From Rubripirellula tenax (lineage in GTDB: Bacteria; Planctomycetota; Planctomycetia; Pirellulales; Pirellulaceae), in NCBI RefSeq assembly GCF_007860125.1, contig NZ_SJPW01000004.1, positions 744,838 through 808,837 of the forward strand: DNA of 64,000 nucleotides, in the 5' to 3' direction. The translations under genes were made by a program, and so were the position numbers. Numbering within the stretch: position 1 is the first letter of the stretch; every line of letters begins with the position of its first letter. A model generated the notes under the pieces. That model worked only from the letters and a program-made list of their open reading frames with translations, was not told the origin of the DNA and made no database searches. This document shows, one piece after another, positions 19,242 through 25,528 of this stretch.

Positions 19242-19303
19242 ATTGGTGTTCGTATCGCATCGTTCTGCTCCGGTTTGAGTGCATGACATTCGTTGACAGT
19301 AAG

Positions 19304-19376
19304 TGCTCTCGCCAGGAATCGAACCTGGTCCACGACCTTCGCAAAGTCGCGTGCGAATCCGGCACACTCCGAGAAC
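19304..19376 (-). tRNA. tRNA-Arg(GCG)
   Basis: Acceptor GTTCTCG/CGAGAGC, anticodon stem CGACT/GGTCG with loop TTGCGAA, T arm CCAGG/CCTGG. GCG is unusual in bacteria, which normally use ACG (inosine) for CGC. Confidence 0.88.
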
Positions 19377-19408
19377 ATTTTGAAAAGCGACTTCGAGTTG
19401 AAGTCAAG

Positions 19409-19480
19409 TAACCCGCCCAGGAATCGAACCTGGTCCGACAGTTTCGAAGACTGTCATGCTCTCCAGCACACCCGCGAGTC
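19409..19480 (-). tRNA. tRNA-Arg(TCG)
   Basis: Anticodon stem ACAGT/ACTGT with loop CTTCGAA (UCG, reads CGA), T arm CCAGG/CCTGG, acceptor GACTCGC/GCGGGTT with wobbles. Confidence 0.88.
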
Positions 19481-19511
19481 ATTTGAATGTTTTCCTCATT
19501 CATAGTCACAA

Positions 19512-19587
19512 GAACCGACGACTGGGTTCGCACCAGCATGGGTCGCTTTACAAGAGCGGTGCCTTTCTACATCGAGCCACGTCGGCT
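19512..19587 (-). tRNA. tRNA-Thr(TGT)
   Basis: Acceptor AGCCGAC/GTCGGTT, loop CTTGTAA gives anticodon UGU, T loop TGCGAAC. Confidence 0.85.
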
Positions 19588-19603
19588 TGGTTTGTCGCAT
19601 CAG

Positions 19604-19675
19604 TAGCCCGACCAGGAATCGAACCCGGAACTTCTGGTTAGAAGCCAGAGATGATGTCCGTTTCACCATCGAGCC
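19604..19675 (-). tRNA. tRNA-Arg(TCT)
   Basis: Acceptor GGCTCGA/TCGGGCT, stem TCTGG/CCAGA with loop CTTCTAA (UCU, reads AGA), T arm CCGGG/CCTGG. Confidence 0.88.
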
Positions 19676-19688
19676 GATTTGAAAGCGA

Positions 19689-19778
19689 GCGGAAGGCGAG
19701 GGAGTCGAACCCTCATGACCCCGAGGGGTCGCACGGTATAGCAAACCGGCCCGGCGAGCCGTATCCGGCTACCTTCCG
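19689..19778 (-). tRNA. tRNA-Ser(GCT)
   Basis: Acceptor CGGAAGG/CCTTCCG, stem CGGT/ACCG around GCT, long variable arm (GACCCC...GGGGTC), T arm GAGGG/CCCTC. Confidence 0.92.
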
Positions 19779-19795
19779 TAAACGAGAATTGCGAG

Positions 19796-19866
19796 AGGTC
19801 CATCCGGGAATTGAACCCGGTCTTCGTCCATACCACAGACGCGTGCTGCCGCAACACTTACAGACC
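19796..19866 (-). tRNA. tRNA-Thr(GGT)
   Basis: Acceptor GGTCTGT/ATGGACC, stem CGTCT/GGACG with loop GTGGTAT (GGU), T arm CCGGG/CCCGG. Confidence 0.85.
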
Positions 19867-19878
19867 TTGTCGTTTCAG

Positions 19879-19951
19879 TGATCGCGGATGGAATCGAACC
19901 ATCGGTCTCCTGCTTGTCACGCAGGCGTCTTAGCCGCTGGACCACGCGATC
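19879..19951 (-). tRNA. tRNA-Val(GAC)
   Basis: Acceptor GATCGCG/CGCGATC, stem CCTGC/GCAGG with loop GTGACAA (GAC, reads GUC), T arm GATGG/CCATC. Confidence 0.9.
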
Positions 19952-20042
19952 GTCGAAGAAGCGATTAACCGTTAGCTTTTTGCCATTGGCTCCTTCATGC
20001 TGAGCTAACAGCCAATCGCTATTTGCTAACAGCTTCTTTCAG

Positions 20043-20110
20043 TAGCGGGTTCGGGGGTCGCACCCGACGGTCCAGGCTTATGAGGCCCGGATGAGCCTGG
20101 CTCACCCGCA
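20043..20110 (-). tRNA. tRNA-Met(CAT)
   Basis: Loop CTCATAA gives CAU. Acceptor pairs over six positions, with T-T at 1-72 as if unpaired, an initiator-like trait, but the anticodon stem has only two of the three initiator G-C pairs. Elongator, initiator or lysidine-Ile cannot be separated with certainty. Confidence 0.8.
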
Positions 20111-20191
20111 TCGTTGTTCGCATTTGATGAGTGTCGAAGGCGATCGGATTGCTTTTTGGTATCATGAACCAAAACCATTCGGACAAACTCG

Positions 20192-20530
20192 ATGAACACC
20201 TCCTTCTTGATTCTGTTTTTCGTCGTAGGTGGCCTTCTCATTGGCTTGAGTCTGCCGTTGATTTACGGCAAAGTCCCACCGAATCTTTGGTACGGGTTTC
20301 GCGTGCGTCGTACTTTGGATGACCCCAGCATCTGGTATCCGGCGAACGCCTACGCTGGTTGGCAAATTCTCTGGGTCGGAGTCGTGGGAATGGTTGTTGC
20401 CGTTGCCACTTATTTGATTCCCAATGTGGAATTGGGCGTCTACGCTTCCATCGTTGGCGTCACTTACGGAGTTGGCGTGGTTGTCATGCTTGTTCGGTCG
20501 TTCGTGTACCTGGGGAAGTTGCCGAAGTAG
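20192..20530 (+). CDS. SdpI/YfhL-family membrane protein
   Basis: This 112-residue protein has about three membrane segments (residues ~5-25, 55-75 and 82-103). The loop after the first holds the family signature PNLWYGFRVRRTLDDPSIWY (compare GxRTxxTL..p..W in SdpI). SdpI of Bacillus gives immunity to the SdpC toxin; most relatives have no known partner toxin. No toxin is visible nearby. The gene is on the opposite strand to the tRNA array and has no clear ribosome-binding site. Confidence 0.85.
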   Translation: MNTSFLILFFVVGGLLIGLSLPLIYGKVPPNLWYGFRVRRTLDDPSIWYPANAYAGWQILWVGVVGMVVAVATYLIPNVELGVYASIVGVTYGVGVVVMLVRSFVYLGKLPK

Positions 20531-20546
20531 CGAGTTCGATCCCCAG

Positions 20547-20620
20547 TAGCTCAGGTGGGACTCGAACCCACAGCATCCCTGGTTCTAAGCCAAGGTGGTC
20601 TGCCAATTGCCTACCGAGCC
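20547..20620 (-). tRNA. tRNA-Leu(TAG), short variable loop
   Basis: Stem CTTGG/CCAGG with loop CTTAGAA (UAG, reads CUA), Leu-like D arm (AATTGGCAGACC), acceptor GGCTCGG/CTGAGCT. The variable region is only about six bases, whereas bacterial tRNA-Leu normally has a long arm. Confidence 0.82.
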
Positions 20621-20632
20621 ATTTCAAGAGAG

Positions 20633-20703
20633 TGGAGCACCGGGGAATCGAACCCCGATTTTCTGCGTGCAAAACAGACGTCTTCCCGTTGGACGAGCGC
20701 CCC
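20633..20703 (-). tRNA. tRNA-Ala(TGC)
   Basis: Stem TCTGT/GCAGA with loop TTTGCAC (UGC), T arm CGGGG/CCCCG, acceptor GGGGCGC/GTGCTCC with two wobbles. Confidence 0.87.
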
Positions 20704-20756
20704 ATGAATGAAGTTAGAGGAGTGAAGGGTTAATGGTGAAAATGGTTCGCGTCGGA

Positions 20757-20786
20757 TGTTTCAAACTTCACTCTTCAAACTTCTGC
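20757..20786. repeat. dispersed GAAGTTTGAAG repeat
   Basis: Two adjacent copies of the motif TTCAAACTTC (reverse complement of GAAGTTTGAA). Related copies occur at 22350-22418 and 38147-38178, linking the tRNA array and the phage module. Confidence 0.6.
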
Positions 20787-20789
20787 TAG

Positions 20790-20850
20790 TGCCCAGAGCA
20801 GGAGTCGAACCTGCAAACACTCGGGTTACAGCGTGTATTGTCCAAGGGGC
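20790..20850 (-). pseudogene. degenerate tRNA-like fragment
   Basis: A good T arm (GCAGG/CCTGC, loop TTCGACT) and 3' acceptor TCTGGGC are present, but no matching 5' acceptor or D arm can be found and the anticodon stem has a bulge. Probably a decayed tRNA gene. Confidence 0.5.
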
Positions 20851-20937
20851 TCGGCCGTTTGGCGCATCTAGGCATTGTTGATTGGTGCCTTCGGGAAGGA
20901 CGCGACCGACCGCGTCCTTCCCTTGGCTGCCAACGTG

Positions 20938-21207
20938 TTAAGCATTCAGTCGCGGAACGCTATCGCCCGTCGACTTGCGATGGTTGCGGATCGCTCTGCG
21001 GTAATCCGGCACGCTATCGCCTTCGACGATAAGGTCACCGACACATTCAACGACCCAGCCATCCACCCAACGGTCGCTGTCATCTCTCAACTTCAGCACT
21101 TTGCCGAGTTTTGCGAACGGCATCGGAATGTACGACGTTGTTCGCTCTGATCCGCCGGCGATGATGCGTCTCATCGCACATTGCACGTACTTCACATTTC
21201 TGGACAT
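20938..21207 (-). CDS. small phage-type hypothetical protein, 89 aa
   Basis: This 89-residue protein starts MSRNVKYVQCAMRRI, followed by a TTSYIPMPFAKLGKVLKLRD segment and a DGWVVECVGD motif. I have seen this pattern (VKYVQC ... IP..a.vGK.l.l ... DGW.V..VG) in small phage proteins of unknown function. An AAGGAGA lies eight bases upstream of the ATG. It sits inside the tRNA array on the array strand, which supports the array belonging to a phage. Confidence 0.75.
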   Translation of the reverse strand: MSRNVKYVQCAMRRIIAGGSERTTSYIPMPFAKLGKVLKLRDDSDRWVDGWVVECVGDLIVEGDSVPDYRRAIRNHRKSTGDSVPRLNA

Positions 21208-21257
21208 CGTCGTTCTCCTTGGTTAATTGCAGACCAGCGTCACCGTGACGCCGGCAG

Positions 21258-21329
21258 TAGTCCCGGATGGAGTTGAACCATCGTTTCCTGCGTGTAAAAC
21301 AGGTGTCGTCGCCGTTGGACCACAGGACC
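21258..21329 (-). tRNA. tRNA-Val(TAC)
   Basis: Acceptor GGTCCTG/CGGGACT, stem CCTGT/GCAGG with loop TTTACAC (UAC), T arm GATGG/CCATC. Confidence 0.9.
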
Positions 21330-21347
21330 ATGTTGTCGATCCGAAGA

Positions 21348-21420
21348 GCACGTCCCCAAGGATTTGAACCCTGACTAACTGGTTTGGAATCAGCAGTGCT
21401 ACCATTACACCAGAGACGTG
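21348..21420 (-). tRNA. tRNA-Trp(CCA)
   Basis: Acceptor CACGTCT/GGACGTG, loop TTCCAAA gives CCA, T arm CAGGG/CCTTG. The anticodon is CCA, not UCA, so it should not read UGA. Confidence 0.87.
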
Positions 21421-21435
21421 TAGCATTTCAAAAAG

Positions 21436-21520
21436 TGGGAACGCAAGGAATCGCACCTCTCGCCGACTACCACACAATTAAAGGCAGAAGATTTACAGTC
21501 TCCCGTGTGGAAACGCTCCC
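21436..21520 (-). tRNA. tRNA-Tyr(GTA)
   Basis: Acceptor GGGAGCG/CGTTCCC, stem GGAGA/TCTTC with loop CTGTAAA, long variable arm as expected for bacterial Tyr. Confidence 0.9.
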
Positions 21521-21530
21521 ATGTTGTCGA

Positions 21531-21616
21531 GCGGAAGCCGTGGGACTCGAACCCACAACGGTTTTTGACCGCAGCTGTTTTCAAGACAGTGTCCTCATCC
21601 GGCCGGGTGACTTCCG
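21531..21616 (-). tRNA. tRNA-Ser(TGA)
   Basis: Stem CTGT/ACAG with loop CTTGAAA (UGA), long variable arm (GCGGTC...GACCGT-like), T arm GTGGG/CCCAC, acceptor CGGAAGT/GCTTCCG. Confidence 0.9.
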
Positions 21617-21636
21617 TAGTGCGTCATCAAACGCAG

Positions 21637-21711
21637 TGACGTGAGCGGGAATCGAACCCGCGGACTCCTGGATGAAAACCAGACGATTCTGCCAGCAGAA
21701 TCTACCACGCC
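21637..21711 (-). tRNA. tRNA-Glu(TTC)
   Basis: Stem CTGG/CCAG with loop TTTTCAT (UUC), D arm GATTC/GAATC, T arm GCGGG/CCCGC, acceptor GGCGTGG/TCACGTC. Confidence 0.88.
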
Positions 21712-21736
21712 GTTTTGTTGCTTCGATCGAAGCGAG

Positions 21737-21808
21737 TACCGCATAGGAGTTTCGATCTCCTTCCTGCTGCCTGAGAAGCAGCCGACCTAGCCAGTAGTCG
21801 AATGCGGC
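21737..21808 (-). tRNA. tRNA-Glu(CTC)
   Basis: Stem GCTGC/GCAGC with loop TTCTCAG (CUC), acceptor GCCGCAT/ATGCGGT, T loop ATCGAAA instead of the usual TTCGAAN. Confidence 0.82.
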
Positions 21809-21851
21809 AAAATAGTTCTCAGTCGTCAGTTGAGAGTCGACAGCAAAACAA

Positions 21852-21926
21852 GCGCTGGTAACGAGGATCGAACTCGCCACGACCTGATCGACAATCAGGC
21901 ACCACCACCAGGTGGCCTCACCAGCG
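21852..21926 (-). tRNA. tRNA-Asp(GTC)
   Basis: Acceptor CGCTGGT/ACCAGCG, stem CCTGA/TCAGG with loop TTGTCGA (GUC), T arm GCGAG/CTCGT. Confidence 0.88.
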
Positions 21927-21995
21927 AAAAACTTCTGCTTCGACTCTTCCTGTCAACTGTCCACTGAAAACTGAACACTGGAGCGAAGCGACTCA

Positions 21996-22069
21996 GGTGA
22001 CCGATCGGAATTGAACCGACATGGACTTCGTTCACAGCGAAGTTCCTGAAACCAATACAGGACGGCCAC
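21996..22069 (-). tRNA. tRNA-His(GTG)
   Basis: Stem CTTCG/CGAAG with loop CTGTGAA (GUG), acceptor GTGGCCG/CGGTCAC. The base before position 1 is T, so the bacterial G-1 identity base does not appear to be encoded. Confidence 0.87.
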
Positions 22070-22071
22070 AG

Positions 22072-22146
22072 CACCGGAGACTGGAATCGAACCAATGAAC
22101 TCCTCGTTCAGAGCGAGGTGCAGCGTCCAACAACTGCTACTCCGGC
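22072..22146 (-). tRNA. tRNA-Gln(CTG)
   Basis: Stem CCTCG/CGAGG with loop CTCTGAA (CUG), D arm GCAG/CTGC, acceptor GCCGGAG/CTCCGGT. Confidence 0.88.
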
Positions 22147-22166
22147 GTTTGGTCTTCAATCAATAG

Positions 22167-22238
22167 CACGGGCGGAAGGAATCGAACCTACATACCACTG
22201 CTTCAAAGGCAGCTGGCTTACCGTTAGCCGACGCCCGA
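22167..22238 (-). tRNA. tRNA-Gln(TTG)
   Basis: Stem CTGC/GCAG with loop CTTTGAA (UUG), T loop TTCGATT, acceptor CGGGCG/CGCCCG with a weak first pair, as is common in tRNA-Gln. Confidence 0.87.
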
Positions 22239-22267
22239 GTGACATCGTGGAGGACGTATCTCGAAAG

Positions 22268-22339
22268 AGTGCCCTGCGGGAATCGAACCCGCCTGATCGG
22301 ATTGGAAGTCCGACGCCTTTGCCGATCGGCCAAGGACAC
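22268..22339 (-). tRNA. tRNA-Gly(TCC)
   Basis: Acceptor GTGTCCT/AGGGCAC, stem CGGA/TCCG with loop CTTCCAA (UCC), T arm GCGGG/CCCGC. Confidence 0.9.
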
Positions 22340-22349
22340 GAAATATGCG

Positions 22350-22418
22350 GAAGTCTGAAGGGTGAGGTGTGAAACGAAGCGAGGTATTCCACACTTCTCG
22401 CTTCACCCTTCAAACTTC
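22350..22418. repeat. inverted pair of the GAAGTTTGAAGGGTGA repeat
   Basis: GAAGTCTGAAGGGTGA at 22350-22365 faces its near-perfect reverse complement at 22403-22418 (15 of 16 pair). It forms a hairpin in a tRNA spacer. Confidence 0.7.
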
Positions 22419-22424
22419 GCGAAG

Positions 22425-22496
22425 CTCCGGCGGATGGACTCGAACCATCACTCGTCTCCTTAACAGGGAGCCGCCTTACCATTGGGCCACACCGGA
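22425..22496 (-). tRNA. tRNA-Asn(GTT)
   Basis: Acceptor TCCGGTG/CGCCGGA, stem CTCC/GGAG with loop CTGTTAA (GUU), T arm GATGG/CCATC. Confidence 0.92.
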
Positions 22497-22504
22497 TTTT
22501 GCAA

Positions 22505-22575
22505 AGCACCCAGTGGGAGTCGAACCCACACTTCCGCCATGGCAAGGCAGCAGGCTACCGCTACATCATGGGCGC
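22505..22575 (-). tRNA. tRNA-Gly(GCC)
   Basis: Acceptor GCGCCCA/TGGGTGC, stem CTGCC/GGCGG with loop TTGCCAT (GCC), T arm GTGGG/CCCAC. Confidence 0.88.
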
Positions 22576-22629
22576 AAAAATGCATCACTACCAAATTGTC
22601 AAAGATCAATAACGCCGAAGCGTCAAAAG

Positions 22630-22700
22630 AGCACCGAGCCGGAATCGAACCCGCATTACCTCGTTACGACGGAGGAGTCTTGCCGTTAGACCATCAGTGC
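22630..22700 (-). tRNA. tRNA-Thr(CGT)
   Basis: Acceptor GCACTGA/TCGGTGC, stem CCTC/GAGG around loop with CGT, T arm GCGGG/CCGGC. Confidence 0.84.
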
Positions 22701-22771
22701 TTGCTCTGTTAGTGTCATGGCGAAACGTTCATCGAACGGCTCACCGCGACGTTAAAACTTTTTCATTCAAG

Positions 22772-22843
22772 TAGGACCGCAGGGATTTGAACCCTGACCA
22801 TCCGGGTAAGAACCGGACATGCCACCGATAACACTTCAGTCCC
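22772..22843 (-). tRNA. tRNA-Lys(CTT)
   Basis: Acceptor GGGACTG/CGGTCCT, stem TCCGG/CCGGA with loop TTCTTAC (CUU), T arm CAGGG/CCCTG. Confidence 0.9.
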
Positions 22844-22869
22844 ATGTGTTGTTGTCGTTCTCGTTTCAG

Positions 22870-22942
22870 TCGGCGTGGCGGGAATTGAACCCGCGACCGT
22901 CGCCTTATAAGGACGCCGCTCTCACCCCTGAGCTACACGCCG
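22870..22942 (-). tRNA. tRNA-Ile(TAT)
   Basis: Acceptor CGGCGTG/CACGCCG, D arm GCTC/GAGC, loop CTTATAA gives UAU, T arm GCGGG/CCCGC. UAU is rare in bacteria, which usually read AUA with a lysidine-modified CAU tRNA. Confidence 0.87.
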
Positions 22943-22954
22943 ATGCGTAGCCAA

Positions 22955-23027
22955 TGGGGCCGAAGGGAGTTGAACCCTCACCGAACGGATTAAAAGTCCG
23001 TCATGCTGCCAGTTACACCACAGCCCC
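22955..23027 (-). tRNA. tRNA-Lys(TTT)
   Basis: Acceptor GGGGCTG/CGGCCCC, stem ACGGA/TCCGT with loop CTTTTAA (UUU), T arm GAGGG/CCCTT. Confidence 0.92.
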
Positions 23028-23103
23028 GATGTTCGATCGCGGCTATGCGTTTCAATCGCAGTGCAGGCAGCATGTTGGTTTCCTTTTGAGTCGTTGTCGT
23101 AAG

Positions 23104-23175
23104 TGGTAGCCCCGAGGATCGAACTCAGCGCGACCCGCGTATCAGGCGGATTTGGGCGACCAGCCCTCGACTACC
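23104..23175 (-). tRNA. tRNA-Ile(GAT)
   Basis: Acceptor GGTAGTC/GGCTACC, stem CCGC/GCGG with loop CTGATAC (GAU), T loop TTCGATC. Confidence 0.88.
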
Positions 23176-23191
23176 GTTGTCGTTTCAAAAG

Positions 23192-23264
23192 TCGGACACC
23201 TCGGAGTCGAACCGAGACCCTCCTGCTCCCAAAGCGGACGTGCTTCCATCTGCACCTGTATCCG
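23192..23264 (-). tRNA. tRNA-Pro(TGG)
   Basis: Acceptor CGGATAC/GTGTCCG, loop TTTGGGA gives UGG, T arm CTCGG/CCGAG. Confidence 0.88.
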
Positions 23265-23321
23265 ATGTTGTTTGTTCCTCTCGCCGCGGTTGATTCCGTC
23301 GGCGCATATCTTCCTTGTCAG

Positions 23322-23393
23322 TGGGCCGGGAGGCGCTCGAATCCTCGTCTGCGGTTCTTCAGACCGCCGCTAGACCGTCTCAGCTACCAGCCC
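23322..23393 (-). tRNA. tRNA-Phe(GAA)
   Basis: Acceptor GGGCTGG/CCGGCCC, stem GCGGT/ACCGC with loop CTGAAGA (GAA). The T arm is slightly irregular. First tRNA of the array in transcription order. Confidence 0.87.
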
Positions 23394-23436
23394 AAATTGG
23401 GTTCGTTGTTGGGGTTGCCCGTTCGATGCGGACACG

Positions 23437-23471
23437 AAAAAAGGCTCGATGTCTTGGTGACACCGAGCCTT
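23437..23471 (-). terminator. intrinsic terminator, minus strand
   Basis: Hairpin AGGCTCG/CGAGCCT with an inner TGTC/GACA pair; on the minus strand it is followed by six T. It separates the phage genes from the tRNA array, so the array needs its own promoter or readthrough. Confidence 0.8.
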
Positions 23472-23857
23472 CATGAAGAAGTCGTTCGCTAATGATAGCG
23501 AGTGTCACATCAGACGCGGATACGCCGGGGCATTATCTGTATTCAACGGTTGCCCGCCGAAGAGACTGCCTTCGTGTATCTGTTCGAGTCGACTGGATTG
23601 ATTTTTTGATAACATCAGAAAGCTCGTTACTCGCTCGTCTGTGAATGTGACTTGTAGTTCAGGGAGATAGACGCGCTCGCGTCACGATGGTTCGCTTAAA
23701 ATCTCGCTTTCACAAAAATAGAGATGCGCGAGACCGCGATTCTATTTCCTCAAACGCAGAGTTTTTTCAGAAGTACTCTCGATCAATTGCGAAATCGCCG
23801 TAGTCATCGAGCGTGTTGCTTTTCTGCAACCCTGCAATCAGAGCTTCAATTACTTGA
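23472..23857. other. gene-free stretch upstream of the tRNA array terminator
   Basis: About 390 bases with no convincing gene, tRNA or long repeat. On the minus strand a TTGAAT...GATAAT-like segment near 23540-23560 is the only promoter-like string I see; it is weak. Confidence 0.4.
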
Positions 23858-23885
23858 CCAAAAGACTCTGCTCTTTGTCTTTTGG
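23858..23885 (-). terminator. hairpin directly after the small basic protein gene
   Basis: A 9-bp perfect stem (CCAAAAGAC/GTCTTTTGG) begins right after the stop codon at 23886. No T-run follows, so termination may be partial or the hairpin may protect the 3' end. Confidence 0.5.
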
Positions 23886-24131
23886 CTAACGTCGGCGACC
23901 GCCAGCACGTTTGAGTCCTTTGGCGACGAAGTCGAATGCTTCAGCCGGTTTGTAGTCTTCGAGGACATCAAAAAAGCACGCCAGCACTCGCTTGGTCTCA
24001 GCTACATTGATTTTCACGCCGTCTGTATCTGCTTTCCGGGCGACTTCATTGTAGATGTCGTTGAGCGTTGACGCCTTCTTCTTGGCAGGCGTTTTCTTGA
24101 CGGCTGCTTTGGTTGCTTTCTTCTTGGCCAC
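23886..24131 (-). CDS. small basic histone/HU-like protein
   Basis: This 81-residue protein starts at GTG with GGAGAC upstream. Residues 1-22 are Lys/Ala-rich (AKKKATKAAVKKTPAKKKAS), like histone H1-type tails. Residues ~23-75 (LNDIYNEVARKADTDGVKIN, then ETKRVLACFFDVL) resemble the N-terminal helices of HU-type DNA-bending proteins, but the DNA-binding beta arms are missing. It may coat or bend phage DNA. It is the last gene of the leftward late region and is followed by a hairpin. Confidence 0.65.
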   Translation of the reverse strand: MAKKKATKAAVKKTPAKKKASTLNDIYNEVARKADTDGVKINVAETKRVLACFFDVLEDYKPAEAFDFVAKGLKRAGGRRR

Positions 24132-24221
24132 TTCGTGTCTCCATGTTGAAATGAAACGTTTTGTTACGAAGTGCTAGTTGTACATTCCCTCCGACAAATC
24201 GAATACCGGCGGTGCCAAACG

Positions 24222-24250
24222 ACACAAGCCAGCATGAGGCTGGCTTGTGT
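24222..24250 (-). terminator. strong hairpin terminator after the modification cassette
   Basis: A perfect 12-bp stem (ACACAAGCCAGC/GCTGGCTTGTGT) with a 5-nt loop lies 28 bases after the Pro-rich gene stop. The T-run on the minus strand is weak (GTCGTTTG). Confidence 0.7.
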
Positions 24251-24278
24251 GTAAGAAGGTTTGTCGTGACTACGAATT

Positions 24279-24722
24279 TCAACCGTCGAGGATGTCGGGA
24301 TAGCTGGGCCAGTCATCTCCCCAATCGCCGGGATAGTCCGGCATGCCAGGATAAGCTTCGCCGGGGTGACCTGGCGGAAGGTTGTCGGGCGCAGAGTAGC
24401 CGGGTGGAACGTGATAGGGATGATCCGGCGGCAGTCGCGGCCAGACGTGAATCGGTGGCGGAGACTCGATCACGACAGGTTCTTCATTGGGCGGCGGCCA
24501 AGGGTAATCGTCCGGCCACCATGGCGGACGTGGGCCAGGATCGGGAGTGCCTAGCGGATAGTCGTTGGGCCACACTGGCGGAGGCGGCAACGGCGGCGGA
24601 GTGAGGATGATCGGACCGTCGTCTTCCTCCTCGGGATCGTATGGCGACTCGCTGCCGGGCGGATCAAATGGTGGGACGAATGGGTACGGTGGCATTTCGG
24701 GATAGTCGGAAGGATACGTCAT
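24279..24722 (-). CDS. Pro/Asp/Tyr-rich repetitive protein coupled to a radical SAM gene
   Basis: I start at the ATG at 24722, which overlaps the stop of the radical SAM gene (ATGA); this gives 147 residues. About a third are proline, with recurring units such as PNDYPLGTPDP, PDDYPWPPP, PDHPYHVPPG and PDYPGDWGDDWP, plus an EEEDDG acidic patch. No signal peptide or known domain is visible. Low-complexity Pro-Tyr-Asp repeats with strict translational coupling make it a candidate substrate or scaffold for the radical SAM enzyme, but it could also be a structural tail appendage. Confidence 0.65.
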   Translation of the reverse strand: MTYPSDYPEMPPYPFVPPFDPPGSESPYDPEEEDDGPIILTPPPLPPPPVWPNDYPLGTPDPGPRPPWWPDDYPWPPPNEEPVVIESPPPIHVWPRLPPDHPYHVPPGYSAPDNLPPGHPGEAYPGMPDYPGDWGDDWPSYPDILDG

Positions 24723-25528
24723 TTCATAGCACTCCGTTGCAGAGGATTGGGATGGGAGAAGGCGGTGCGTTTGCTGGGACACAATCCGCACTGCGGGATG
24801 GATTTGGTCTCGAGGAAGGTTTGCAGTTCTTCATCCGTCGCGCTTTCTGAACACGCTTGGTAGTCGCGGAAGAGTTGCCACTGCGGCAAGTCTTGCAGTC
24901 GCAGTTTGGATTCGAGCTTGGCGAAGTAGGCCAATGCGGGACATTTCCAAAGCTTGCCCTCGTAGAGCTGCGTGCAGGTTTTCTGCATGCAGACTTTGAA
25001 TGCGGCGTCGGGCCGGGAGTTGAACGGCATCGGTTTGCCATTGGCCACCTTGTATTGACGCATCCAGCCGCGGTGCGACTGTCGAATTTTGATGCGGACG
25101 CCGGGAAACTGTTCTCGCCAATGCCAAACGAGGTGTTTGACTTCGCGAAAGCGTTTGACATATTCGTCGTGCGTTCCGTGCTGGCTGACTTCGAGCCGGC
25201 AGTTCGTTTCGATCAGCACTTTCGGCAGCTCGGGAAACCGATGAAGGAAGAACCCGTTGGTGACAAGCATCAAGTCGCTGTCCCAATGCTGCCTAGCAAG
25301 CTTGATGTGTTCCAAAATCGCGGGATTCAACAGGGGCTCCCCGCCGAGCAACGCGAATCGAGCCGGCTTCAGACGATGCGACCATTTCTGGTAGTCGGCA
25401 TCGGCTTGCTCGATCGTGGGCATCGCACCGGGTAAATGATGGTCGCTGTAATGGCTACATTGTTGGCACGACAGATTGCAACCGTGAGCCAGGTGATACT
25501 CAAGTGCCGGCAAGTTGTGGCGTTGCAT
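24719..25528 (-). CDS. radical SAM enzyme
   Basis: The start at 25528 has a GGAGG seven bases upstream and gives 269 residues. The cluster-binding CxxxCxxC motif is seen near the N-terminus (HGCNLSCQQCSHYS), followed by a GGEP motif (FALLGGEPLLNP) for SAM binding. Further cysteines follow: KVCMQKTCTQLYEGKLWKC and CGLCPSKR near the C-terminus, possibly for an auxiliary cluster. It overlaps both the upstream glycosyltransferase and the downstream Pro-rich gene, so it belongs to the cassette. It may modify a sugar or a peptide; the target is unknown. Confidence 0.88.
   Translation of the reverse strand: MQRHNLPALEYHLAHGCNLSCQQCSHYSDHHLPGAMPTIEQADADYQKWSHRLKPARFALLGGEPLLNPAILEHIKLARQHWDSDLMLVTNGFFLHRFPELPKVLIETNCRLEVSQHGTHDEYVKRFREVKHLVWHWREQFPGVRIKIRQSHRGWMRQYKVANGKPMPFNSRPDAAFKVCMQKTCTQLYEGKLWKCPALAYFAKLESKLRLQDLPQWQLFRDYQACSESATDEELQTFLETKSIPQCGLCPSKRTAFSHPNPLQRSAMK

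Noticed and set aside
19961-20040. Possible tRNA or element with GTTAGC repeats
   Set aside because: Short repeats are visible but no T arm, acceptor pairing or other structure.
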